Notes: generated by a model not told the origin, from the sequence alone. A DNA stretch of 21,784 bases from Chitinophagaceae bacterium (GCA_025924755.1 JAICHT010000019.1:1-21784), one strand, 5' to 3'; counted from the stretch's first letter, positions 8,451 to 16,330 are shown. Made by a program: numbers and translations.

Positions 8451-11400
8451 TTAAAAACCGGCATTGATGCCAATCATATAAATAGTAGGCTTTGGATAGT
8501 CGAAAAAGGTTTGTCCCTGTGCAAAGGCATTACCATAAGTAGTTACCTCCGGATCGTTTCCGGAAAACTTAGTAGCTAAAAAGAAATTTTGCGCAGAAAC
8601 ATACACCCTTAGCCTGTTTACATGAAGGTTTTGTATAGTGGCGTTAGAAAAATTATACGCCAGCAACAAATTCTTTCCCCTGATAAATGAACCATCTTCT
8701 ACCCAGTGGCTATCTACGTTGGTTACATATCCGGCCCTGGTATCCCTGATAGCGGCAATCATCGTATTATCATTCTTTTTTGTGGGATCGTAATAGTTCA
8801 ACACGGATGCTAAGCTGTTGGCAATAGATACACGGTCCTCTCCGGAGTGATGCGTTTGATTTAATACATCATTTCCATACATATATTGCAATTCAACCGT
8901 TAACGTAAAGTTTTTGTAACGGAAGTTATTAAAGAAGCCGCCCCATCCTTTTGGGCTGCCATGACCAATAATAACCCGGTCAGCGTCGTTTATCTGGTAA
9001 TCGCCATTTACATCCAGGTACTTCAGATCGCCGGGTAATATAGGCTTACCACCACGATAGCTGGCATACTTAGCCGCTTCGTCTTTTTCCGCTTCTGTCC
9101 ATACGCCTAAACGAACCAATCCCCAGAAAGAACCTACCGGCTCACCTACTTTTATAATACCGGTATTGGATAAGAAATTAGGATTTCCGGAAAAGATCGG
9201 CGCAGGTGTGGCAAGAGAAAGCACCTTATTCCGGTTCATGGAAATATTGAAAGTGGTGTTCCACGAAAAATCTTTGGTTTCTACATTCACCGTGTTCAAC
9301 GACAACTCAATACCTTTATTTTCCATGCTTCCGATATTGGTGGTAATAGAGCTGTAACCGCTGGAACGAGGCACTGGCGCTGCCAGCAGCATATTGGTAG
9401 TTTTGCGATAATATACATCGCCCTCCAATGAAACACGGTTCCTTATTAATCCTACTTCCACACCGCCATCAAATTGGGCTGTTTTTTCCCATTGCAAATC
9501 CGGATTAGCCAAACGGTTGGTTCCTACGCCGGTTACCCTGTTATCATTAAAAATAGCCGTATATGAACCCAGTAAGGCATCGGAGGAATAAGGTGATATT
9601 TCAGAGTTACCAGTTTGGCCATAGCTGGCACGCACCTTCAGGTTAGACAGTGTAGTATTGCCTTTTAAGAAATCTTCTTCAGATACTCTCCATGCCAAAG
9701 CAGCTGATGGGAAAAAGGCATATTTGTGATTCGCACCAAATTTAGATGAACCATCCGTACGACCGGTAACAGTTACTAAATATTTATTCCGGAAGGTATA
9801 GTTGATTCTGCCGAAATAAGAGTTAAAAGCAAAGCCACTGGCATTAGAGCCGCCGGGATTTTGCTGGCTGCCAGCACCGATATTGTTATACTGAAAATAA
9901 TCGGTTGAAAAATTTTGAGAAGAGGCGCTGATGCTTTGGAAATTAGTTCCCTGCCAGGACAAACCTAACAGACCGGTAAAGTCGTGATCTTTACCTACTT
10001 TTTTATTATAGGTAAAATAGTTTTCGGACGACCAATATGTTTCGCGGCTGTTATCTACACTGGCAGTGCCATTTTGATCGCGGGAAAGTTGGTCTAACGT
10101 ACGACCGCTATATTGATTAGTGCCACGGTTTACTATGCTTGCACCAAACTGGCTGCGAAACTCCAGGTCTTTGGTTAAGTTAATAGTGGCATATGCATTA
10201 CCTAAAGTGGTTTGCGTATTGACAATAAACTTACGATCTGTCATAATATGTACCGGGTTAGAACCACCTTCCGCACCGGGATATTGCCAGTTTTCAGCCC
10301 AGGTACCATCAGGATATTTTACAGGCAAAAAAGGAAAGGCTTCTGTAATCATCCGTACCGAATTTAGTGCACCTGTACTCTGGTCCACTATATTTTCTTG
10401 CTGGTTGTTATATGCTAAACTTCCGCCTACTTTCAACCATTCCTTTACTTTGGTATCTACGGTAAACCTTCCAGAATAACGTTTTAAATAAGAGTTCAGC
10501 AACAGGCCGTTTTCATCTCTATAGCCCATAAATACTCCATAAGTAGTATTCTCGTTTCCACCGCTGATGCCTAGCTGGTGGTTCTGTGTTAGTTTATGCT
10601 GTACTGATTCTTTCAACCAATCGGTATTGTATAGGGGATTGCCATTAGCATCAAATAGCAGGGGCAGTTTTTTTCTTTTTTCTCTGGGGTCTACTACGTT
10701 TGCATAATTACCTGCTGCCCATCCGGCAGGGTCATATACTTTAATATTATCGTAAGCCAGGTTTTCAATAGCAAGATACTGTTGTGCATTCAACATTTTT
10801 ACCCGGTGAGGCCCAATAGTAGGCACACTAAAATCCCCATCATACGTAATGCGGGGTGCACCGGCTGTACCGTGTTTGGTAGTGATAAGAATCACCCCAT
10901 TTGCACCTCTTGCACCATAGATAGCTGTAGCAGATGCATCTTTTAAAACCTCGATGGAGGCAATATCATTTGGATTGATATAATCTATGGCATTACTATT
11001 TTGCGTTTGAGTACCGGTAGGTAAAAACACTCCATCAATCACATACAGCGGATTATTAGATGAATTAATAGAACTGAAACCACGTATGCGAATATTGGTT
11101 TGTCCGCCCGGCCGGCCAGAGTTTGTATTTACCTGTACGCCGGATATTCTTCCCGCAAGCGCCTCATTTAATGAAGCAGCAGGCCGCTCCTGTAATTGTG
11201 CCGCCCTTACCGAACCCACTGCACCGGTAAGGTCCGACTTTTTCCTGGTTCCATAACCCACCACTACCACTTCGTCCATACTGGTATTGGCACTTGCCAG
11301 TTGAACGTTAATGGTATTTTGATTTCCAACCGTAAACTCCTTGGTTCCTAGCCCGGCATAACTGAACACCAGTACCGATTGAGACGAAGGAACGGTGATA

Positions 11401-11603
11401 GAATAGGCGCCGGTTTGATCGGTAGTAGTTCCGGTTCCGGAGCCTTTTACCTGTACCGAGACACTCGCCAGCCCTTTATCATCTCGGGCATCGGTTACCC
11501 TTCCGGTAACAGTGCGGGTTTGCGAAAAAGCAAACAAGGATAAAAAGAGCAGAAATAAGCTTTGCAGGCCTTTCCACATCATGAGGGATTGTTGTTTTTT
11601 CAT
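8451..11603 (-). CDS. susC: SusC/RagA-family TonB-dependent outer-membrane transporter
   Basis: A 1050-residue outer-membrane transporter that imports oligosaccharide with its SusD partner, powered by TonB-ExbBD. Domains in order are a signal peptide (1 to about 28, ending FAFSQ), a CarboxypepD_reg-like beta-sandwich (about 30-103), the TonB-box/plug entry with MDEVVVVGYGTRKKSD (about 109-124), the plug with the SusC signature (RIRGFSSINSSNNPLYVIDG), and a long beta-barrel ending in the terminal aromatic motif (NAGF). There is no N-terminal STN/FecR-interaction domain, so a classical anti-sigma relay is unlikely. That fits control by the nearby LacI regulator instead. The ATG at 11603 is preferred over an in-frame TTG at 11609. 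A candidate operator lies at 11686-11704, about 85 bases upstream. First gene of the susC-susD-GH92 operon. Confidence 0.97.
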   Translation of the reverse strand: MKKQQSLMMWKGLQSLFLLFLSLFAFSQTRTVTGRVTDARDDKGLASVSVQVKGSGTGTTTDQTGAYSITVPSSQSVLVFSYAGLGTKEFTVGNQNTINVQLASANTSMDEVVVVGYGTRKKSDLTGAVGSVRAAQLQERPAASLNEALAGRISGVQVNTNSGRPGGQTNIRIRGFSSINSSNNPLYVIDGVFLPTGTQTQNSNAIDYINPNDIASIEVLKDASATAIYGARGANGVILITTKHGTAGAPRITYDGDFSVPTIGPHRVKMLNAQQYLAIENLAYDNIKVYDPAGWAAGNYANVVDPREKRKKLPLLFDANGNPLYNTDWLKESVQHKLTQNHQLGISGGNENTTYGVFMGYRDENGLLLNSYLKRYSGRFTVDTKVKEWLKVGGSLAYNNQQENIVDQSTGALNSVRMITEAFPFLPVKYPDGTWAENWQYPGAEGGSNPVHIMTDRKFIVNTQTTLGNAYATINLTKDLEFRSQFGASIVNRGTNQYSGRTLDQLSRDQNGTASVDNSRETYWSSENYFTYNKKVGKDHDFTGLLGLSWQGTNFQSISASSQNFSTDYFQYNNIGAGSQQNPGGSNASGFAFNSYFGRINYTFRNKYLVTVTGRTDGSSKFGANHKYAFFPSAALAWRVSEEDFLKGNTTLSNLKVRASYGQTGNSEISPYSSDALLGSYTAIFNDNRVTGVGTNRLANPDLQWEKTAQFDGGVEVGLIRNRVSLEGDVYYRKTTNMLLAAPVPRSSGYSSITTNIGSMENKGIELSLNTVNVETKDFSWNTTFNISMNRNKVLSLATPAPIFSGNPNFLSNTGIIKVGEPVGSFWGLVRLGVWTEAEKDEAAKYASYRGGKPILPGDLKYLDVNGDYQINDADRVIIGHGSPKGWGGFFNNFRYKNFTLTVELQYMYGNDVLNQTHHSGEDRVSIANSLASVLNYYDPTKKNDNTMIAAIRDTRAGYVTNVDSHWVEDGSFIRGKNLLLAYNFSNATIQNLHVNRLRVYVSAQNFFLATKFSGNDPEVTTYGNAFAQGQTFFDYPKPTIYMIGINAGF

Positions 11604-11685
11604 ATGCAAGTTTTAAGTGTAAAAAACAGTTTCAAAAGTTTAGTAGGGGAACAAAAGCTGTCTTCAGAAGGGAAAAGGAAAAAAA

Positions 11686-11704
11686 TTTGCAAAAACGTTT
11701 TAGC
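11686..11704. promoter_or_regulatory. Predicted LacI-family operator upstream of susC
   Basis: TTTGCAAAAACGTTTTAGC contains the perfect palindrome AAAACGTTTT (11692-11701). Taken as the 16-mer GCAAAAACGTTTTAGC, seven of the eight symmetric pairs match. The CpG centre at 11696-11697 is typical of LacI-family operators, where a hinge-helix leucine intercalates. The site lies about 85 bases before the susC ATG and is 16/19 identical to the site at 12882-12900. The regulator gene lies about 1.2 kb away. Confidence 0.7.
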
Positions 11705-11907
11705 TACAGAAAGAAATACTTACTAAATAAATAACTAATTAGTGAGTCTTTTATATTTTATAAATGATTAATAGATTTTTATCTTAATCTGTTCCATAGA
11801 CTCTTATTCTCATTCATACGCTGCAAACAAAACCAATTTATTTTTAAATTTATTTCTGATATTAAAAGTTTATTGTCTTTTTAAATTACAGACTATTAGT
11901 ATCATAA

Positions 11908-11947
11908 TTTGCAATCAAGCGCTGACAAATTGCAAACAGGTGTCAGC
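11908..11947. repeat. Interleaved inverted repeats upstream of susC
   Basis: GCTGACA (11921-11927) is repeated exactly as its reverse complement TGTCAGC (11941-11947), 13 bases apart. TTTGCAA (11908-11914) likewise recurs as TTGCAAA (11930-11936). The two pairs alternate along the DNA. The TTTGCA half resembles the flank of the operator-like sites. This may be a second regulator site or an RNA fold in the DUF1080 3' region; its role is unknown. Confidence 0.35.
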
Positions 11948-12035
11948 CATTAACCACCATTTTATTGGAAGCTTTGCTATTCTAGTATGAAAAAAATGTG
12001 ACTGCAGTTTTGCGTGTGGAAAATGAATTACAGTT

Positions 12036-12773
12036 TTACAACCTCCGGATTTTTATATTCCTGAAAGCCACTTCGTGACCATGATCCTGAAAGGCGATCT
12101 TACCATTGGGCGAAGTAGCAAAATCTGGCCAGGTTTTAAACTTACTATTGGCAATCAGGTTTTTCCATTCTTCGCTTCCCTCTTGTATATCCAGGGTTTT
12201 GGTACCATTGAAATAAAAGGTGAGGTGTCCATTATTTTGAATAATTCTCACATCGTTCCACTCTCCTACCGGCTTCGGCTTTGATAAAGCAGCTGTGCCG
12301 GATATATCGTATAGCAGACCCGCTAAATGATTTTCCTTTTTATTGTCTTCTGCTTTTATATTGTCCAGCACCTGCATTTCCGGGCCGGTAGTATACGTGT
12401 TGCTGTACTTAGGGTCTTCTTTTACATTAAAAATAATTCCGCTGTTTCCGCCCTCCGAGATGCGCCACTGCGTAGCAAACTCATAATTTTCATATGCATC
12501 GTTTGTAACAATATCTCCCGAGTTTCCGCCGGCTCTTGCAGTAGTGTCCATTACCAAAGCGCCATCTATTACTTTCCAGTTGTCGCTCACCGAATTGCGA
12601 TTATAAGAGTGCCAGCCGTTAGTGGTTTTACCATCAAATAATAATACCCAACCTTCCTGTTGTTCTTTCGCTGTAAGCTGATTTAGTGTACCATAAGAAG
12701 CCACTTTTTTAGTGGAAGAACAAGAATAAAAAACAAACAATAAACAAGCGAGAGGGAGTAAAATTTTGCGCAT
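12036..12773 (-). CDS. DUF1080 (3-keto-disaccharide hydrolase-like) lipoprotein
   Basis: A 245-residue protein of the DUF1080 family (PF06439), a concanavalin-like beta-sandwich. Some members hydrolyse 3-keto-glycosides; others are little studied. The N-terminus MRKILLPLACLLFVFYSC is a lipoprotein signal with the acylated Cys at residue 18, so it should be anchored to a membrane. The family start EGWVLLFDGKTTNGWHSYN is clear, as are YENYEFATQWRISEGGNSGI, the GPEMQVLDN block, a GEWNDVRIIQNNGHLTFYFNG strand pair, and the closing IAFQDHGHEVAFRNIKIR motif. The family is often linked to sugar loci. The ATG at 12773 is preferred to a TTG at 12785, which would put four residues before the signal. 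It has its own operator-like site upstream and probably its own promoter. The exact substrate is unknown. Confidence 0.9.
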   Translation of the reverse strand: MRKILLPLACLLFVFYSCSSTKKVASYGTLNQLTAKEQQEGWVLLFDGKTTNGWHSYNRNSVSDNWKVIDGALVMDTTARAGGNSGDIVTNDAYENYEFATQWRISEGGNSGIIFNVKEDPKYSNTYTTGPEMQVLDNIKAEDNKKENHLAGLLYDISGTAALSKPKPVGEWNDVRIIQNNGHLTFYFNGTKTLDIQEGSEEWKNLIANSKFKTWPDFATSPNGKIAFQDHGHEVAFRNIKIRRL

Positions 12774-12881
12774 AAGATATAGCAATTAAACAGTGATGAA
12801 TATAGTTTAAGGTAGTTAAATATACACTGATTTCTTCAGGAAATTACTTCATAATGTTAATCGAATATAAATAAAATATCA

Positions 12882-12900
12882 TTTGCAAAATCGATTTAGT
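12882..12900. promoter_or_regulatory. Predicted LacI-family operator upstream of DUF1080 gene
   Basis: TTTGCAAAATCGATTTAGT contains the perfect palindrome AAATCGATTT (12888-12897) with a CpG centre at 12892-12893. It is 16/19 identical to the susC site. The two differences near the centre (A to T and T to A) are symmetric, so dyad symmetry is kept. The site is about 110 bases before the DUF1080 ATG. On the minus strand it includes a TTTG, followed after 16 bases by TATATTCG, a weak -33/-7 match that would place the operator over the promoter. Confidence 0.7.
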
Positions 12901-12923
12901 AAAACTATAAAAATAAAATTTTC

Positions 12924-13928
12924 CTAAGTGGAACTTCTTTCTATGATAGTAGCTTCCAGTTGAAGCTGTTGCTGCTTTGACTTTTTCTTTACCTTCATTT
13001 CTCCCATTAATATATCAATAGCAACTTTTGCAATTTCTTCTGCGGGCTGCTTTACACTGGTGATACCCGGATGATGCAGGTTGAAAATTTCATGATCGTC
13101 AAAACATACTACTGCAATGTCTTCCGGAATTTTTAACTGAAGTTGTTTTATACTTTCTAATCCATATACACCCAGGTAATTAGCCGCAAACATTACTGCC
13201 TGTGGCTTTGTAGCGGCAAGAAATGAAGCAATCTCATTTACGACTTCTTCTCTTTTTCCGCCGTATTTCGTTTCTAAAATAAGTTGTTTGTTTACCTCAA
13301 TATTATTTTCCTGCAGGGTTTGTGTATACCCTCTTATTCGTTCTTTCATTTGTATCAATGGAATATCATTACATACAAAACAAATCTTTTTATATCCTTT
13401 GTTGATTAAGTGAGTTATACCTTTCGACACGCCATCAAAATTATTCACTAACACATACGGAACTGTAGTGCCGGCAAAATAGCTATCCATTAACACTACC
13501 GGCTTTTTGGCTTCCATTAATTTATTAATATCACTTTCCATACCGGCTGTAGGTATAATAAGGTAACCATCTACGTGCGATTGATGCAGGGTTCGGATCA
13601 GTTCTTTCCCTTTTACCACATCATTGCCAGTACTGCAATAAATAATTTTATACCCAAAAGCATCCGCTTCGCTTTCAATAATCCGGGCCAAAGACGCAAA
13701 AAAACTTCCGGCTATAGTATCTACCATCAAACCAATGATTTTTGATTTACCGGTACGCAAGCTTACTGCTACCCTGTTGGGTTGATATCCTTCTTTCCTG
13801 GCTACTTCCTTAATTTTTTCTGCCATTGGGCTGCTGATACGCATTTCTTTTTCTTTTCCATTTAATACAAAAGAAACGGTTGATGGCGAGGCGCCTGCTT
13901 GCTTGGCAATATCTTTTAAAGAAACCAT
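12924..13928 (-). CDS. LacI-family transcriptional regulator
   Basis: A 334-residue sugar-responsive DNA-binding regulator. The N-terminal helix-turn-helix begins at residue 4 (LKDIAKQAGASPSTVSFVLN). The hinge helix NRVAVSLRTGKS covers about 51-62, with Leu57 at the position that normally wedges into the operator's central CpG. The effector domain resembles periplasmic sugar-binding proteins and spans about 63-334 (SKIIGLMVDTIAGSFFASLA, then DGYLIIPT, GYKKICFVCND, IAVVCFDDHE and PGITSVKQP). The ligand cannot be predicted from sequence but is probably a mannose-containing sugar, given the GH92 gene. Two CpG-centred palindromes nearby are its likely operators, and none is seen in front of its own gene. 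It starts about 80 bases after the rplL terminator; its own promoter is not evident. The flanking DUF1080 and sus genes are the expected targets. Confidence 0.95.
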   Translation of the reverse strand: MVSLKDIAKQAGASPSTVSFVLNGKEKEMRISSPMAEKIKEVARKEGYQPNRVAVSLRTGKSKIIGLMVDTIAGSFFASLARIIESEADAFGYKIIYCSTGNDVVKGKELIRTLHQSHVDGYLIIPTAGMESDINKLMEAKKPVVLMDSYFAGTTVPYVLVNNFDGVSKGITHLINKGYKKICFVCNDIPLIQMKERIRGYTQTLQENNIEVNKQLILETKYGGKREEVVNEIASFLAATKPQAVMFAANYLGVYGLESIKQLQLKIPEDIAVVCFDDHEIFNLHHPGITSVKQPAEEIAKVAIDILMGEMKVKKKSKQQQLQLEATIIERSST

Positions 13929-13982
13929 ACTGGACGGAATAAATAAAATTAATAAAAAGCACGGGCATTGCTACTATTAAAA

Positions 13983-14009
13983 CAAAAAGCCCCAACATTG
14001 TGTTGGGGC
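13983..14009 (-). terminator. Rho-independent terminator of the rplKAJL operon
   Basis: On the minus strand, GCCCCAACA (14009-14001), a 3-nt loop, and TGTTGGGGC (13997-13989) form a perfect 9-bp stem followed by TTTTTGTTTT. It lies 24 bases after the rplL stop. Such a strong terminator right after rplL supports rpoB being transcribed separately. Confidence 0.92.
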
Positions 14010-14032
14010 GTAAATGTATTTGTTGAAATGTA

Positions 14033-14410
14033 TTACTGAATTTCAACGTCAGCACCAGCTTCTTTAAGCTTAGCTACTAAATCATCAGCAGTAGCTTTAT
14101 CCACACCTTCTTTTACAGGTTTTGGAGCACCGTCTACTAAGTCTTTAGCTTCTTTTAAACCTAAACCAGTTAAGTCTTTTACAATTTTAACTACGTTTAA
14201 TTTGTTAGCGCCAGCAGCTTTCAATACTACATTGAAAGAAGTTTTTTCTTCAGCAGCAGGAGCAGCACCACCAGCAGCGGGGCCAGCAGCAGCTACAGCG
14301 GCAGCAGCCGGTTCGATACCATACTCGCTTTTTAAGATCTGTGCTAATTCGTTAACTTCTTTTACAGTTAAGTTAACCAGTTGTTCAGCAAATGCTTTTA
14401 AGTCTGCCAT
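14033..14410 (-). CDS. rplL: 50S ribosomal protein L7/L12
   Basis: A 125-residue acidic stalk protein that recruits translation GTPases such as EF-Tu to the ribosome. It is present in several copies, bound through L10. The N-terminal dimerisation and L10-binding part is MADLKAFAEQLVNLTVKEVN. The Ala/Gly-rich hinge is at about 35-55. The C-terminal domain holds FNVVLKAAGANKLNVVKIVK and GLGLKEAKDLVDGAPKPVKE. Length is normal. It is last in the rplK-rplA-rplJ-rplL operon, with a strong terminator directly after it. The spacer from rplJ is long (132 bases) and has three hairpins, which may help raise L7/L12 above L10. Confidence 0.98.
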   Translation of the reverse strand: MADLKAFAEQLVNLTVKEVNELAQILKSEYGIEPAAAAVAAAGPAAGGAAPAAEEKTSFNVVLKAAGANKLNVVKIVKDLTGLGLKEAKDLVDGAPKPVKEGVDKATADDLVAKLKEAGADVEIQ

Positions 14411-14426
14411 TTTTTACTTTTTAAAA

Positions 14427-14522
14427 CCACCTTCATAGCTTTTAGCTCCGGTGGAATATTTATAATGATGTCTTCACTTATACCCGAAGACGTAGGATTT
14501 AATTTAAGTAGCAAACTGCTAC
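14427..14522 (-). promoter_or_regulatory. Three-hairpin spacer between rplJ and rplL
   Basis: Three stem-loops fill this spacer: GTAGCA-3 nt-TGCTAC (14508-14522), GTCTTC-10 nt-GAAGAC (14470-14491), and CCACC...GGTGG (14427-14454) enclosing AGCT-3 nt-AGCT. The last is about 16 bases before the rplL start codon. None has a proper T-tract, so they are not classical terminators. They may govern RNA stability, processing or translation of rplL. Confidence 0.45.
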
Positions 14523-14542
14523 GTTCTGCATTTTGCTTTTGC

Positions 14543-15070
14543 CTATTGAGCTCTTTCTTCCAGTGCTTTTACCAGGCTGGCCAATTTGCAACCTGCGTTC
14601 AATGCAGAAATTACATTCTTGGCTGGTGATTGTAATAAGCCGATGATTTCACCAATAAGATCGTTCTTGCTTTTTAAGGTCGTTAAGGTTTTTAACTGAT
14701 CGTCGCCGGCAAAAATATCACCGTCAATAAATGCTGCTTTTAATGCAGGGATTTCAGCTTTGCTTCCTTTTCTAAAGTCGCTTAAAATTAATGCTGGTTC
14801 TTTTGGATTTTCGCTAAATAGTAAGGCAGTTACACCATTTAAGGAATCAAAAACATTTGAATAACGATTGTTATCCAAAGACTCCAACGCCTTTTTTATC
14901 AACGTATTTTTTGCCACCTTCATTTCAACTTTTTTGTTGAAACAAATGCTGCGCAATTTATTTACCTGCGCTACGCTTAGCGACTCTGTATTGGTAACAT
15001 AGAAGTTGTTGTATTGAGAAAACTTCTCTTTCAACGCTCCTATTACTTCGTTTTTTTGTTCTTTAGTCAT
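14543..15070 (-). CDS. rplJ: 50S ribosomal protein L10
   Basis: A 175-residue base of the ribosomal stalk; it binds 23S rRNA with L11 and carries L7/L12 dimers on its C-terminal helix. Sequence from MTKEQKNEVIGALKEKFSQY through VEMKVAKNTLIKKAL and the C-terminal AKNVISALNAGCKLASLVKA is typical. The family commonly represses its own mRNA through a leader (Rfam L10_leader). The 77-base gap from rplA holds two small hairpins (CTCC/GGAG at 15118-15130 and GGCT/AGCC at 15101-15115), but I could not confirm a kink-turn. It is followed by an unusually long spacer to rplL. Confidence 0.97.
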   Translation of the reverse strand: MTKEQKNEVIGALKEKFSQYNNFYVTNTESLSVAQVNKLRSICFNKKVEMKVAKNTLIKKALESLDNNRYSNVFDSLNGVTALLFSENPKEPALILSDFRKGSKAEIPALKAAFIDGDIFAGDDQLKTLTTLKSKNDLIGEIIGLLQSPAKNVISALNAGCKLASLVKALEERAQ

Positions 15071-15147
15071 TGTATTAAGTTTTGACTCACCAAAATTGAA
15101 GGCTCCTTAAAAGCCCGCTCCTTTTTGGAGAGGATTTAAGTGAGGTC

Positions 15148-15843
15148 TTAGTGAACAAAAGTTTTAGTATCTACGGAAATGCCAGGGCTCATAGAACTAG
15201 CCATAGTTAAGCCTTTCAGGTACGTACCTTTTGCTGTAGCCGGCTTAGCTTTGATAATAGCGTTAATAAACTCCTGACTGTTTTCGGCAATTTTTTCCGG
15301 CGTAAAAGATACGCGGCCTACCGAGCCATGGATAATACCTGCTTTATCAATTTTAAAAGCTACTTTACCACCTTTTACTTCGTTAACTGCTGCTGCTACA
15401 TCGTTAGTAACCGTACCGGTTTTAGGGTTGGGCATCAGGTTACGAGGCCCTAAAATCTTACCTAATCTACCAATCTTTGGCATCACGGCAGGTGTTGCTA
15501 CTATCACATCCACATCCGTCCAGCCGCCTTCAATCTTTTGTACAAATTCATCTAAGCCTACATAATCAGCGCCAGCGCTTTTAGCTGCAGCTTCTTGGTC
15601 GGGGCCACATAATACCAATACTCTTTTTGTTTTACCGGTTCCGTGCGGTAAATTAACCGTGCCACGAATGGCCTGGTCAGCTTTTTTAGGATCAACACCT
15701 AAACGGATATGCAAATCAACAGAAGCGTCAAACTTGGTTGTATTTACTTCTTTTACTAAAGTAGAAGCTTCTTTTAAAGTATATGCTTTTGTCGCATCCA
15801 CTTTTGCATTTACCGCTTTTCTTTTTTTAGCAATGAAAGCCAT
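15148..15843 (-). CDS. rplA: 50S ribosomal protein L1
   Basis: A 231-residue protein of the L1 stalk, which helps move deacylated tRNA out of the E site. It is usually also the translational repressor of the rplK-rplA mRNA. Conserved blocks are NLPHGTGKTKRVLVLCGPDQ, MPKIGRLGKILGPRNLMPNP and GTVTNDVAAAVNEVKGGKVA. Start ATG and length fit the family. It lies 27 bases after rplK. A candidate L1-binding leader sits before rplK. Confidence 0.98.
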   Translation of the reverse strand: MAFIAKKRKAVNAKVDATKAYTLKEASTLVKEVNTTKFDASVDLHIRLGVDPKKADQAIRGTVNLPHGTGKTKRVLVLCGPDQEAAAKSAGADYVGLDEFVQKIEGGWTDVDVIVATPAVMPKIGRLGKILGPRNLMPNPKTGTVTNDVAAAVNEVKGGKVAFKIDKAGIIHGSVGRVSFTPEKIAENSQEFINAIIKAKPATAKGTYLKGLTMASSMSPGISVDTKTFVH

Positions 15844-15870
15844 TGTTTAATTCTTTTTAAAGGTTCAAAA

Positions 15871-16308
15871 TTATTTTGCAGGGGCTCCTTCTACTGTAAG
15901 GCCCATGCTGCGAGCAGTACCGGCTACCATAGAGGCAGCGCTTTCCAGGGTAAAGGCATTCAAATCAGCCATTTTATCTTTGGCAATTTCTTCTACCTGT
16001 GCCCAGGTCACTTTGCCCACTTTGTTGCGGTTAGGCTCTTTTGAACCACTTTGAATTTTAGCGGCGTCCTTTAACTGAACAGCTGCAGGAGGCGTTTTAA
16101 TAACAAAGTCGAACGACTTGTCGGAGTAAACAGTAAGTAATACCGGGAGTACTTTTCCCATTTTGTCTTGCGTCCTTGCATTAAATTGTTTGCAGAATTC
16201 CATGATGTTAACACCTTTGGAACCTAATGCCGGACCAATTGGAGGTGCGGGGTTGGCCTGGCCACCCTTTACCTGTAGCTTTACAAAGCCAGAGATTTCC
16301 TTTGCCAT
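15871..16308 (-). CDS. rplK: 50S ribosomal protein L11
   Basis: A 145-residue protein of the GTPase-associated centre. It binds the 23S rRNA segment near L10 and is needed for the stringent response through RelA-type enzymes. The N-terminal KLQVKGGQANPAPPIGPALG and the C-terminal rRNA-binding domain (FDFVIKTPPAAVQLKDAAKI, ending GTARSMGLTVEG) are clear. It is the first gene of the rplKAJL operon here, because an unrelated gene splits it from nusG. A perfect -7 promoter box lies upstream. Confidence 0.98.
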   Translation of the reverse strand: MAKEISGFVKLQVKGGQANPAPPIGPALGSKGVNIMEFCKQFNARTQDKMGKVLPVLLTVYSDKSFDFVIKTPPAAVQLKDAAKIQSGSKEPNRNKVGKVTWAQVEEIAKDKMADLNAFTLESAASMVAGTARSMGLTVEGAPAK

Positions 16309-16330
16309 TTTTCTTCTGATTTATTGGTTC

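Larger units (their letters stand above)
11604..12035. other. 432-bp gene-free region upstream of susC
   Basis: This A+T-rich spacer separates the DUF1080 gene from susC. It must hold the susC promoter, though I see no perfect TAnnTTTG box on the minus strand. Its clear contents are the operator-like palindrome at 11686-11704 and the interleaved repeats at 11908-11947. I found no convincing terminator for the DUF1080 gene. A run of seven T on the minus strand near 11990-11996 lacks a good stem in front of it. No open frame of gene-like quality is present. Confidence 0.7.

Noticed and set aside
8423..8473. Upstream starts for susD
   Set aside because: They would overlap susC and place extra residues before an obvious lipoprotein signal.
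11985..12035. Terminator for the DUF1080 gene
   Set aside because: A T-run exists on the minus strand, but only the 8-base palindrome ACTGCAGT precedes it, too short for a convincing stem.
13810..14055. 81-codon minus-strand frame over the lacI start and rplL terminator
   Set aside because: It overlaps lacI in another frame and spans the rplL terminator; no recognisable features.
14202..14438. Ala-rich plus-strand frame antisense to rplL
   Set aside because: Its Ala/Gly run is simply the complement of the L7/L12 hinge.
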